49,770 nucleotides of DNA from Janibacter massiliensis (GTDB lineage: Bacteria > Actinomycetota > Actinomycetes > Actinomycetales > Dermatophilaceae). The stretch lies in NCBI RefSeq assembly GCF_900289115.1, contig NZ_LT985196.1:2294214-2343983 (forward strand), given 5' to 3'. The translations under genes and the position numbers were made by a program. The notes under the pieces were generated by a model. It saw nothing but the letters and a program-made list of their open reading frames with translations, ran no database searches and was not told the origin of the DNA. Below are positions 1 to 8,059 of this stretch, in pieces. Numbering within the stretch: the first letter of the stretch is position 1; each line of letters opens with the position of its first letter.

Positions 1-389
1 GCGAGGGTGAGGGGGCGCACGGGGCGGGGGTCGCCGTTCTCGTCGACCGCGACCATGAGCAGGTAGGCCGAGGCGACGTGGACGCGCGGGCGGATCTCCC
101 CCCACGGCTCGGCCTCGACACGGACCCCGACCTCGAGGGAGGTCTCGCCGACCCAGTTGACCTGGGCCTGCGCGTGCAGGATCTCCCCGACCTTCACGGG
201 GACGAGGAAGGTCATCTCGTCCATCACCGCGGTGACGGCCGGCCCCTCGGCGAACCGGTTGGCGACGACCCCCGCGGTGTCGTCGACGATCCGCATGATC
301 ACCCCGCCGTGGACGCCGCCGAGGAGGTTGGCCTCCGAGGAGCGCATGACCTGGCTCATCGTCACTCGCGTCTGCTCTGGGGTGATCAC
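1..389 (-). CDS. Acyl-CoA thioesterase (hotdog fold), 3' end cut by window edge
   Basis: Only the N-terminal 129 or so residues are present; the gene runs off the left edge. The visible protein has the hotdog thioesterase signature: an early segment NLLGGVHGGVIMR followed by an aspartate pair (IVDDTAG), then the strand FLVPVKVGEIL and a second strand around VNWVGETSLEVGV. Members of this family hydrolyse acyl-CoA to free acid and CoA as oligomers in the cytoplasm. The GTG start gives the longest sensible protein, but the GGAGG before it is only 1 nt away, so the in-frame ATG 30 nt further in is an alternative. It lies 63 nt downstream of gabD on the same strand and may be read through from that operon, although nothing links it to polyamine use. 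Which acyl-CoA it prefers cannot be read from the sequence. Confidence 0.8.
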   Translation of the reverse strand, partial: MITPEQTRVTMSQVMRSSEANLLGGVHGGVIMRIVDDTAGVVANRFAEGPAVTAVMDEMTFLVPVKVGEILHAQAQVNWVGETSLEVGVRVEAEPWGEIRPRVHVASAYLLMVAVDENGDPRPVRPLTL

Positions 390-452
390 GCCTCCATCAT
401 GCCCGTCGCATCGACGATGGTCCTGGGTCCCGGGCGCTCTCCCTCGCCGGCG

Positions 453-1916
453 TCAGAGGGCGATGCCGACGTACTTCGTCTCGAGGTACTCGTCGATCCC
501 CTCGAACCCGCCCTCGCGGCCGAAGCCGGAGTGCTTGACGCCGCCGAAGGGCGCCGCGGGGTTCGAGACGATCCCCTGGTTGACCCCGACCATGCCGAAC
601 TCGAGGCCCTCCATGACGCGGACGACGCGGGCGCTGTCGCGGGTGAAGACGTAGGAGGCGAGCCCGTACTCGCTGTCGTTGGCCATCGCCAGCGCCTCCT
701 CCTCGGTCGAGAAGGTGACGATCGGCGCGACCGGGCCGAAGATCTCCTCGCGCAGGAGCCGGGCGTCGGCCGGCACGTCGAGCAGGACGGTCGGCGGGTA
801 GAACCAGCCCGGCCCGTCGGGAACCTGTCCGCCCGTGCTCGCCCGCGCGCCGTGCTCGACCGCGTCGGTGACGAGCTCCTGGACCCCGGCGCGAGCCTTC
901 TCGGTGATGAGCGGGCCGACGTCGACGCCCTCCTCGGTGCCGACGCCGACGGTGAGCGCCGCCATGCGCTCGGTGAGCTTGGCACCGAACTCGTCGGCGA
1001 CGTCGGCGTGGACGAGGAACCGGTTCGCCGCGGTGCAGGCCTCGCCGATGTTGCGCATCTTCGCGACCATCGCGCCGTCGACGGCGGCGTCGAGGTCGGC
1101 GTCCTCGAAGACGATGAACGGGGCGTTCCCGCCGAGCTCCATCGACACCCGCAGGAGCTGCTCGGCCGACTGCTCGACGAGCTTCTTGCCCACACCGGTC
1201 GACCCGGTGAACGTCAGCTTCCGCAGGCGCGGGTCGGCGATGACCGGGCCCATGACGTCGGCCGTCGTCGTGGTCGTCACGAGGTTGAGCACCCCGGTCG
1301 GCAGCCCGACCTCCTCGAGCAGGGCCGCGAGCGCGATCATCGTCAGCGGCGTCTCCTGGGCGGGCTTGACCACCATCGTGCAGCCGGCGGCGATCGCCGG
1401 CCCGATCTTGCGGGTCCCCATCGCCAGGGGGAAGTTCCACGGCGTGATCATCAGCGTCGGCCCGACGGGCTGGCGCATCGTCACCAGGCGGGTCTTCCCG
1501 TCCGGCGACGCGGCGTACCGCCCGTGCACCCGCACCGCCTCCTCCGAGAACCACCGGAAGAACTCGGCACCGTAGGCGACCTCACCGCGCGCCTCGGACA
1601 GCGGCTTGCCCATCTCGAGGGTCATGAGCATGGCGAAGGTCTCGGCCCGCTCGGTGAGGAGCTCGAAGGCCGATCGGAGGATCTCTGCCCGCTCGCGCGG
1701 GGCGACGCGGGCCCAGTCGCGCTGGGCCGCGACGGCGGCGTCGAGCGCGGAGATCGCGTCGGCCGCGTCCGCGTCGGCGACGGCGGCCAGGACGTCCCCG
1801 GTCGCCGGGTCGCGCACCTCGAAGGTCTTCCCGGATGCCGCGGGGACCCATCGGCCACCGACGAGCAGGCCGTCCGGGACGGCGGCGAGGGCGGACTCCT
1901 TCGTCACGGTCGTCAT
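453..1916 (-). CDS. gabD: NAD(P)-dependent succinate-semialdehyde dehydrogenase
   Basis: The 487-residue protein is a complete aldehyde dehydrogenase. It oxidises succinate semialdehyde, the end product of GABA transamination, to succinate for the TCA cycle. Visible landmarks are ITPWNFP (about 157-163), the cofactor loop FTGSTGVG (236-243), the general base Glu260 in MELGGNAPF and the nucleophile Cys294 in GEACTAANR. EIFGPVAPI and PFGGVKHSGFGREGG follow near the C terminus, a set typical of GabD. Its ATG overlaps the stop of the upstream permease gene by 4 nt (ATGA), so it is probably translationally coupled. As last enzyme of the putrescine/GABA route it fits the operon. Other aldehydes cannot be excluded from sequence alone. 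Confidence 0.9.
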   Translation of the reverse strand: MTTVTKESALAAVPDGLLVGGRWVPAASGKTFEVRDPATGDVLAAVADADAADAISALDAAVAAQRDWARVAPRERAEILRSAFELLTERAETFAMLMTLEMGKPLSEARGEVAYGAEFFRWFSEEAVRVHGRYAASPDGKTRLVTMRQPVGPTLMITPWNFPLAMGTRKIGPAIAAGCTMVVKPAQETPLTMIALAALLEEVGLPTGVLNLVTTTTTADVMGPVIADPRLRKLTFTGSTGVGKKLVEQSAEQLLRVSMELGGNAPFIVFEDADLDAAVDGAMVAKMRNIGEACTAANRFLVHADVADEFGAKLTERMAALTVGVGTEEGVDVGPLITEKARAGVQELVTDAVEHGARASTGGQVPDGPGWFYPPTVLLDVPADARLLREEIFGPVAPIVTFSTEEEALAMANDSEYGLASYVFTRDSARVVRVMEGLEFGMVGVNQGIVSNPAAPFGGVKHSGFGREGGFEGIDEYLETKYVGIAL

Positions 1917-3346
1917 GCGTCGATGCTATCGCGGGCGTGACGCGGGTCACTGGCGGGCGGGGCGGCTTCGGCGGCTCCGCCATCCCCCACCACCGGCTGC
2001 TCGGACAGGTCGAGCTCGGGCGGCGGGCGCCGGAATCCCCGGGTGAGGACGAGCAGCCAGATCGCGCCGACGACCAGCCACGCCAGCCCGACCTTCAGCG
2101 ACGTGCCGCTGAGCGAGGTCCACAGCCACAGGCACAGCGCGAACCCGACGAGCGGGGCCAGGACGTACCGGAGCAGGTCCGTCCCCCCGCGGCGCCCGCC
2201 GTCGATCGCGTAGTGCTTCACGACGGCGAGGTTGACCGCGGAGAACGCGATGAGCGCACCGAAGCTGATGACGGAGGTCAGCAGGGCCAGCGGGATGACG
2301 ATCGCGCCGAGGGAGGCGAGCCCGACGAGGACGATGGCCACGACCGGCGTGCGCCACCGCGGCGCGAGGGTCCCGAGCGGACGCGGCAGGACGCCCTCCC
2401 GGCCCATGGCGTACATGATCCGGCTCACCGACGCCTGCGAGGTCAGCGCGGACCCCAGGCAGCCGGCGACGTAGGCCGCGGTGAAGAAGGTCGCGAGCCA
2501 CGGCCCCGCCAGCCGCGCGAGGACCTCGAGCGTGGCGGCGTCCGGGTCCTCGAAGGTCGTCGCGGGCTCGGCCAGCTGCGCCAAGGAGGAGAGGAGGACG
2601 AAGGACGCCCCGCCGAGCACCGTGACGATCATGATCGCTCGCGGGATGTCCGTCCGGGGCCGCTTGGCCTCCTCGGCCATCGTCGAGACCGCGTCGAAGC
2701 CGAGGAAGCTGAGGCAGAGGATGGCGGCGCCCGCGAGGATCGGCGCCAACCCGCCGACGGAGCCGTCCCCGACGAAGGGGTTGACCACCGCCGGGGCGCC
2801 GGTCGCGGTCCGGACCGCGAGCACGGCGAAGACAACGATGAAGATGACCTGGACCGCGACGATGATGCTGCTCGCCCGGGCGATGCTCGTGATGCCGACG
2901 ACGTTGAGGATCGTCACGAGGGCGACCGCCCCGGCGATCCATGCCCAGGCCGGGACGGCCGGGAACTGCGCCTCCATGTAGATGCCGAGCACGAGGTAGT
3001 TGAGCATCGGCAGGAAGAGGTAGTCGAGCATGAGCGACCAGCCGGCGAGGAACCCCGCGTGCCCCCCGAACGTGCGCTGCGTGTACGTGTACGCCGACCC
3101 CGCGACCGGGTAGGCCCGCACCATGGCCGCGTAGCTCAGCGCGGTGAAGACCATCGCCGTCGTCGTGACGACGTACGCGAGCGCGACCCGGCCACCGGTG
3201 GTCTCCGTGACGATCCCGTAGGTCGTGAACACGGTGAGCGGGACGAGGTACGCAAGCCCGAAGAGGACGAGCGAGGGGATCCCGAGCGCTCGCACGAGCG
3301 TGGGACGGGCTGGCGTGGGGTTGATTGGCGTGGACGACTGACTCAT
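1913..3346 (-). CDS. APC-family putrescine importer, PuuP-like
   Basis: This 477-residue protein has about 12 hydrophobic segments and the APC superfamily layout. It resembles E. coli PuuP, as I remember that sequence: GLAYLVPLTVFTTYGIV near residue 31, AGSAYTYTQRTFGGHAGF (about 82-99), LDYLFLPMLNYL and LSFLGFDAVSTMAEE are all near matches. PuuP is a proton-driven putrescine importer of the inner membrane. The ATG is chosen because AGGAGG lies 8 nt upstream. An open frame extends 94 codons further upstream but only into the neighbouring gene. The C-terminal tail of about 35 residues is polar and Ala/Asp-rich. With PotABCD in the same operon the cell would have two routes for putrescine; a GABA substrate is the main alternative. 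Confidence 0.85.
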   Translation of the reverse strand: MSQSSTPINPTPARPTLVRALGIPSLVLFGLAYLVPLTVFTTYGIVTETTGGRVALAYVVTTTAMVFTALSYAAMVRAYPVAGSAYTYTQRTFGGHAGFLAGWSLMLDYLFLPMLNYLVLGIYMEAQFPAVPAWAWIAGAVALVTILNVVGITSIARASSIIVAVQVIFIVVFAVLAVRTATGAPAVVNPFVGDGSVGGLAPILAGAAILCLSFLGFDAVSTMAEEAKRPRTDIPRAIMIVTVLGGASFVLLSSLAQLAEPATTFEDPDAATLEVLARLAGPWLATFFTAAYVAGCLGSALTSQASVSRIMYAMGREGVLPRPLGTLAPRWRTPVVAIVLVGLASLGAIVIPLALLTSVISFGALIAFSAVNLAVVKHYAIDGGRRGGTDLLRYVLAPLVGFALCLWLWTSLSGTSLKVGLAWLVVGAIWLLVLTRGFRRPPPELDLSEQPVVGDGGAAEAAPPASDPRHARDSIDA

Positions 3347-3374
3347 CCGGCGCCTCCTTCGGATCGGTGGTCGG

Positions 3375-5045
3375 TCAGGACCGGGGGTGGTCGGCGTCGT
3401 GCACGAGACGGCCGGCGAGCCACGTGCGGCGGGCGCCGATACGGGCGAGCGCGGTCCGGTCGGCGGCCGCTCTGGGGTCGTCCGAGAGGAGCACGAGGTC
3501 GGCGTCGGCCCCGACCTCGAGCGTCCCGGCACGACGGAAGGCCTGGTGGGCGCAGCCGGCGGTGTAGGCCCGCACGGCGTCCGCCACTGCAAGTCGCTGG
3601 GCGGGGACCCAGCCACCGTGCGGGGCACCCTCGTCGGTCTGCCGCGTGCACGCGACGGCGATCCCGGCGAAGGGCTCGGCCGCGCTCACCGGCCAGTCCG
3701 AGCCCATGCTGAGGACCGCGCCGGAACCGACGAGATCGGCGAAGGCGTACTGCTCCTCGACCCGTCCGTCGCCCAGTCGCGGGATCGTCAGGACCTCCAT
3801 GAGGGCGTCGAGCTGGGCCCACAGGGGTTCCGCGTTCGCCACGACACCGAGCGCCGCGAAGCGCTCCCGGTCGGCCCGGTCGACGAGCTGGACGTGCGCG
3901 ATGACGGGACGGCGGTCCCGCGGCCCGTTCGTGCGGGACGCGTGCTCGATCGCGTCGAGGGCGACCCGGCTGGCCCGGTCCCCGATGGCGTGGACGTGGG
4001 CCTGGAAGCCGTGTGCGTCGACGGCGGTCAGGGCGTCGGCGAGGAGGTCGGCCGGCCAGACGAGCATCCCGTCCGGCGCGCAGCGGCACCCCGCGTGGGC
4101 CTCCCGGTGACTGCCGGGGGCGAGCCCGTCGGCGAGCGTGGCGTACGGCGACAGGAGGGCCGCGGTCGCGTTCTCGACGACCCCGTCGCCGAAGAACTTG
4201 ACCGTCTCCGCCGTGAGCATCGGGTTCCCCAGCTCCCGTACCGCCTCGCGCATCGCGAGGAGCTCGTCGAGCTGGTCGGGCCACCGGCGCGGGTCGGCGT
4301 AGAGGGCGAGGTTGACGCGGGCGTGGAGCCGGCCGGTGCGCGCGGCCTCGATCCACGCGGGGAGCTCGAGCGGGGTCACCCAGGCGTCCTGGACCCAGGT
4401 GATGCCCAGCTCGAGGTAGCGCCGCGTCGCGGTCTCGACCGCCTCGACCATCGAGGTGAGCTCCCACGGTCCGAGCGCCTCGTCGACGAGGTCGACCGCA
4501 CCCCACTCGCGCAGGGTGCCGAGCGGGGACCCGTCCTCGCGGCGGTCGATCTGCCCCAGGACGGGCTCGGGGGTGTCGCTGTCGATGCCGGCGGCCGCGA
4601 GCGCCGCCGAGTTGACCCACACCGTGTGGTAGTCCCACGCGCGCAGGACGACCGGGCGGTCCGGGACCGCCTCGTCGAGCCAGCGCGCGTCGAACAGGCC
4701 GCCGGGCACGAGGCTGGCGTCGTAGGACGCGCCACGGATGACGGGCAGCTCCGGGTGCTGCTCGGCGAACCGTCGGACGGCCTCGACGATCTCCTCGACC
4801 GACGAGGCGCCGCGCACCGCCGGGCCCTTGCCCTCCAGCCCGCCGAAGAGCGGGTGGGCGTGGCCGTCCCCGAGCGCGGGCAGCAGGAGCCCGTCCCCGG
4901 CGTCGGTCGCCGTCACGCCGCGGTCGGTCGCCCAGCGGCGGGCCTCCTCCCCTCGGGCGACGATGCGCCCGTCCTCGATCGCCAGTGCGTCGGTCTCCCC
5001 CGAGACGGGGCACCACATGGTGCCCTCGAGCAGGAGAGCGGTCAC
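3375..5045 (-). CDS. YtcJ-like metal-dependent amidohydrolase
   Basis: The 556-residue protein belongs to the amidohydrolase-3/YtcJ group of TIM-barrel metal hydrolases. Visible are the small N-terminal beta domain with VTATDAGDGLLLPALGDGHA, the first metal-binding pair His62/His64 in GDGHAH, an internal HVHAIGDRASR segment and the late MGSDWPVSAAEPF that carries the last metal-ligand Asp. Such enzymes hydrolyse amide or cyclic amide bonds; substrates are mostly unknown. The GTG start overlaps the stop of the upstream dehydrogenase gene (GTGA) and has GGAGG 4 nt before it. The position between polyamine enzyme genes suggests an acylated polyamine or lactam substrate, which is inference only. 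The next gene downstream begins 28 nt after its stop. Confidence 0.85.
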   Translation of the reverse strand: MTALLLEGTMWCPVSGETDALAIEDGRIVARGEEARRWATDRGVTATDAGDGLLLPALGDGHAHPLFGGLEGKGPAVRGASSVEEIVEAVRRFAEQHPELPVIRGASYDASLVPGGLFDARWLDEAVPDRPVVLRAWDYHTVWVNSAALAAAGIDSDTPEPVLGQIDRREDGSPLGTLREWGAVDLVDEALGPWELTSMVEAVETATRRYLELGITWVQDAWVTPLELPAWIEAARTGRLHARVNLALYADPRRWPDQLDELLAMREAVRELGNPMLTAETVKFFGDGVVENATAALLSPYATLADGLAPGSHREAHAGCRCAPDGMLVWPADLLADALTAVDAHGFQAHVHAIGDRASRVALDAIEHASRTNGPRDRRPVIAHVQLVDRADRERFAALGVVANAEPLWAQLDALMEVLTIPRLGDGRVEEQYAFADLVGSGAVLSMGSDWPVSAAEPFAGIAVACTRQTDEGAPHGGWVPAQRLAVADAVRAYTAGCAHQAFRRAGTLEVGADADLVLLSDDPRAAADRTALARIGARRTWLAGRLVHDADHPRS

Positions 5046-6337
5046 CGATCCTCCATTCCCCACGGCGCGCCGTAGCCCTCGGGCTTGGGCGCGGCGAGCA
5101 GGTCGAGGAAGGGCTTGGCGTCGAAGGCCTCCGGCCCGAGGACACCCGCGCCGGACCACGTGCCGTTCGCGAGGAGCTCGAGCGCGACGACGGGGTTGAG
5201 CGCCGTCTGCCAGACGACGCACTGACTGTCGTAGTCCCGCATCGAGTCGGCGTTGTCGACGACGTGGTAGAGGTACGTCGCCCGCGGCGCGCCGTCCTTC
5301 CCGGTGCCCGTGACGAAGAGCCCGGCGCAGGTCTTGCCCTCCATCCGCGGTCCGATCGTCGCCGGGTCCGGCAGGCAGGCCGCGACGACGTCACGCGGGC
5401 TGACCTCGACGCCCTTGACGGACACCTTCTCGGTCGAGTCGAGCCCGAGCTCGTGGAGGGTCTTGAGCATCGAGATCATCTGCTCGCCGAGCCCGTACTT
5501 GAAGGTGACCCGCTGCGCGTCGACCCAGCGCGGCATGAGGAGGACCTCCTCGTGCTCGACCTGGACGCACTCGACCGGACCGATGCCCTCGGGGAAGTCG
5601 AAGACCTCCGGCTCGCTGAACGGCGGGAGGGTGAAGAAGCCCTTCTCGACGTCGTAGGCGCCGTCGGCCTCGGCACGGGCCCGTTCCCACACGACCGGCG
5701 GGTTGAGGCACTCCTCGATGATCGTCCACATCGAGAAGCCGGGCGCGAAGACCTCGTTGCCGTCCTCGTCCCGCACGACGAGGTTCGCGCCGTCACGGGT
5801 ACCGAGCTCGTCGATCGAGGAGAAGAGGTGGTCCGCGGCGTACCGCGCGAAGACGTCGGACAGGCCCGGCTCGACGCCGATGCCCAGGAGGGCGAGCCGG
5901 CCGGCCGCCTCCCACTCCCCCGCCGCGGCGAGCTGCTCGTCGCCGAGCTTGCGGCCGACCTTGGCGTAGGGCTCGTCCGGGTGCGGCGTCGACAGCGACA
6001 TCGCCATGTCGAGGTAGTCGGCCCCCGCGGCGAGCGCCCCGCGGAAGATCGGCATGACGAACCGCGGGTCCACCGCGTTGAGGACGTGCGTCGCGCCGTG
6101 CTCCCGGGCGAGCGCCGTCACCGCCGCCTCGTCCGAGGCGTCGACCCGGGCGGCGACGAACCGGTCGGCCCGCTCGCCCGCCCGCTCCCGGACCGAGGCG
6201 ACGGTCGCCTCCGCCCGGGCGAGGTCGTAGTCGGCGACGACCCATGCCTCGTAGAAGTCACGCTCGGCAGCGATCCGCGCGGCGGCGTCACCGACGCCAC
6301 CCGCCCCCACCATGAGCACTCTGATCGATCCGGACAT
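5042..6337 (-). CDS. Saccharopine dehydrogenase-fold enzyme, carboxynorspermidine dehydrogenase-like
   Basis: The 431-residue protein has an N-terminal Rossmann nucleotide site (VLMVGAGGVGD, Gly11/13/16) and the alpha/beta catalytic domain of the Lys9/saccharopine dehydrogenase family. Its C-terminal third (LKTLHELGLDS, LPDPATIGPRMEGKTC, then TYLYHVVDN and a final GVLGPEAFD...PFLDLL...APW) resembles bacterial carboxynorspermidine dehydrogenase as I remember it. That enzyme joins putrescine or diaminopropane to aspartate semialdehyde by NADPH reduction. No decarboxylase partner (NspC) is visible in the window. It sits 1 nt after potC and overlaps the amidohydrolase gene by 4 nt, so it is part of the polyamine operon. 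The reaction, and whether it runs in the synthetic or cleaving direction here, are unproven. Confidence 0.75.
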   Translation of the reverse strand: MSGSIRVLMVGAGGVGDAAARIAAERDFYEAWVVADYDLARAEATVASVRERAGERADRFVAARVDASDEAAVTALAREHGATHVLNAVDPRFVMPIFRGALAAGADYLDMAMSLSTPHPDEPYAKVGRKLGDEQLAAAGEWEAAGRLALLGIGVEPGLSDVFARYAADHLFSSIDELGTRDGANLVVRDEDGNEVFAPGFSMWTIIEECLNPPVVWERARAEADGAYDVEKGFFTLPPFSEPEVFDFPEGIGPVECVQVEHEEVLLMPRWVDAQRVTFKYGLGEQMISMLKTLHELGLDSTEKVSVKGVEVSPRDVVAACLPDPATIGPRMEGKTCAGLFVTGTGKDGAPRATYLYHVVDNADSMRDYDSQCVVWQTALNPVVALELLANGTWSGAGVLGPEAFDAKPFLDLLAAPKPEGYGAPWGMEDR

Positions 6338-6338
6338 G

Positions 6339-7148
6339 TCAGGCCTTCCTCCGGGACCCGATGACCTGGGCGGCGACGACGAGCAGCACCGCGATGAGGA
6401 ACATCGAGAACCCGATGACGTTGGCCTGCGCGGGGATACCGCGCAGGTAGGACACGTACACGTACTTCGGGAACGTCGACTCGTCGCCGCTGACGAAGTT
6501 CGTGATGATGAAGTCGTCGAACGACAGCGAGAAGCTGAGCAGCGCCGCGCCGACGATGCCGGGCATGACGAGCGGGAGGGTGACCCGCCAGAAGGTCCCG
6601 GCCGGGCCGGCGTACAGGTCCTGGGCCGCCTCCTCCATCCGGGCGTCCATCGACTGCAGCCGCGCGCGGACGGTGACGACGACGAAGCTGAGGCAGAACA
6701 TCACGTGGGCGATGAAGACCGTCCAGAAGCCCAGCTCGACGGCCCCCCGGAACCCCTGGACGAAGATCGTCAGGAGGCTCGCGCCGAGGACGATCTCCGG
6801 CGTCGCCATCGGCACGAACACGAGCGTGTTCGCCGCGGCCTTGCCCCGGAAGCGGTGCCGGACGAGGGCGAAGGCGATCATCGTCCCGAGGATGGTGGCG
6901 ACGAGCGTCGACAGCGCACCGATCCGCAGGGACACCCCGAGCGCCTCGCACACCCCCTGGGCCCCGCACGGGTCGGCCCAGTGCTTGAGCGTCGGGGGCT
7001 TGGAAGAGTTCCACACGATGTTCGACTTCTTGTAGTCGTTGAACGAGAAGGCGAAGGTGTACGCGACGGGGAGGAAGAGATACAGCAGGACGAGGATCGC
7101 GGAGATCATGACGAAGCGGTCGGCGATCCAGCGGGTGACGGTGCGCAT
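6339..7148 (-). CDS. potC: Spermidine/putrescine ABC transporter permease PotC
   Basis: This 269-residue membrane protein has six predicted helices. The inner-membrane permease signature reads EEAAQDLYAGPAGTFWRVTLP (about 175-195), which contains the EAA loop that docks on the ATPase. SFDDFIITNFVSG after it is typical of PotC in the spermidine/putrescine importer. Its ATG shares one base with the stop of potB (TGATG), implying coupled translation. A Cys-containing extracytoplasmic loop near residue 57 (DPCGAQGVCEA) may form a disulfide; that is inference. An open frame continues upstream through potB but is only its antiphase shadow. Confidence 0.9.
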   Translation of the reverse strand: MRTVTRWIADRFVMISAILVLLYLFLPVAYTFAFSFNDYKKSNIVWNSSKPPTLKHWADPCGAQGVCEALGVSLRIGALSTLVATILGTMIAFALVRHRFRGKAAANTLVFVPMATPEIVLGASLLTIFVQGFRGAVELGFWTVFIAHVMFCLSFVVVTVRARLQSMDARMEEAAQDLYAGPAGTFWRVTLPLVMPGIVGAALLSFSLSFDDFIITNFVSGDESTFPKYVYVSYLRGIPAQANVIGFSMFLIAVLLVVAAQVIGSRRKA

Positions 7149-8059
7149 CAGACGAGCTCCTCGGTGCCGAACTTCCGGACGTAGAGGAATACGAGGGCGA
7201 GGATGATCGCCATCAGGGTGAACGAGAGCGCCGCCGCTGTCGGGTAGCCACCGGGCACGCGGAAGAACTGGCTCTCGATGACGTTGCCGACCATCTTCGT
7301 GCTCCGGTCGGAGCCGAGCAGCTCGGCGTTGACGTAGTCGCCGGCCGCCGGGATGAAGGTGAGCAGCGTGCCGGCGAGCACGCCCGGCATCGACATCGGC
7401 AGGGTCACCGTCCGGAAGGTCGTCAGCCCGTTGCCGTAGAGGTCTCCCCCGGCCTCGATGACCTTCGGGTCGGCCCGCTCCAACGAGGAGTAGATCGGCA
7501 GGACCATGAACGGGAGGAAGTTGTACGTCAGGCCGGCGACGACCGCGACCCAGGTCTCCGTGATGTGCCCGCCGGGCAGGAGGTGGAGGAACCGCAGGGT
7601 CGTGGCGACCGGCCCCTCGTCGGCGAGGATCTGCCGCCAGGCGATCGTCCGGAGGATGAACGACGTGAAGAACGGCGCGATGACGAGGATGAGCATGACG
7701 TTCCGCCAGCGGCCGGCCTTGAACGCCATCGCGTACGCGAGGGGGTAGGCCAGGAGGAAGGCGAAGAACGTCGCCAGCGCTCCGTAGAGCAGCGAGCGGA
7801 GCAGGTGCGGCCAGTACTCGGCGATCGCGTCGGCGTAGTTGCCGACGTTGACGTCGCGGTAGTAGTAGCCGGGGTACCCGGGGAACCCGCTCTGCAGCGA
7901 CACGGCGGCGAGCTGGACGAGCGGCCACACGAAGAAGACGAGCAGCCAGACGATGCCCGGCGCCAGGAGCAGCCACGCCCACGGGCTCTTGCGGGACCGC
8001 GGCGGCTCACCGGTCCCCGGCGTCCCGGCCGACCGGGCGGCCACCTGCGCGGCGCTCAC
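7148..8059 (-). CDS. potB: Spermidine/putrescine ABC transporter permease PotB
   Basis: The 303-residue protein is the second permease of the importer. A hydrophilic N-terminal stretch of about 30 residues precedes the first helix (WAWLLLAPGIVWLLVFFVWP). The EAA loop reads VIEAGGDLYGNGLTTFRTVTLP, near residue 195. LTFIPAAGDYVNAELLG and SFTLMAIILALVFLYV follow, as in PotB. The GTG start overlaps the potA stop by 4 nt (GTGA) and is preceded by GGAG at 5 nt, so this start is well supported. PotB and PotC form the heterodimeric channel driven by PotA and fed by PotD. Confidence 0.9.
   Translation of the reverse strand: MSAAQVAARSAGTPGTGEPPRSRKSPWAWLLLAPGIVWLLVFFVWPLVQLAAVSLQSGFPGYPGYYYRDVNVGNYADAIAEYWPHLLRSLLYGALATFFAFLLAYPLAYAMAFKAGRWRNVMLILVIAPFFTSFILRTIAWRQILADEGPVATTLRFLHLLPGGHITETWVAVVAGLTYNFLPFMVLPIYSSLERADPKVIEAGGDLYGNGLTTFRTVTLPMSMPGVLAGTLLTFIPAAGDYVNAELLGSDRSTKMVGNVIESQFFRVPGGYPTAAALSFTLMAIILALVFLYVRKFGTEELV

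Noticed and set aside
78-1940. Long open frame of 620 codons opposite gabD, and many similar ones across the window
   Set aside because: It is the antisense shadow of gabD in very GC-rich DNA. The product is a low-complexity Arg/Asp/Gly/Pro-rich sequence with no family motifs, while gabD on the other strand is unmistakable.
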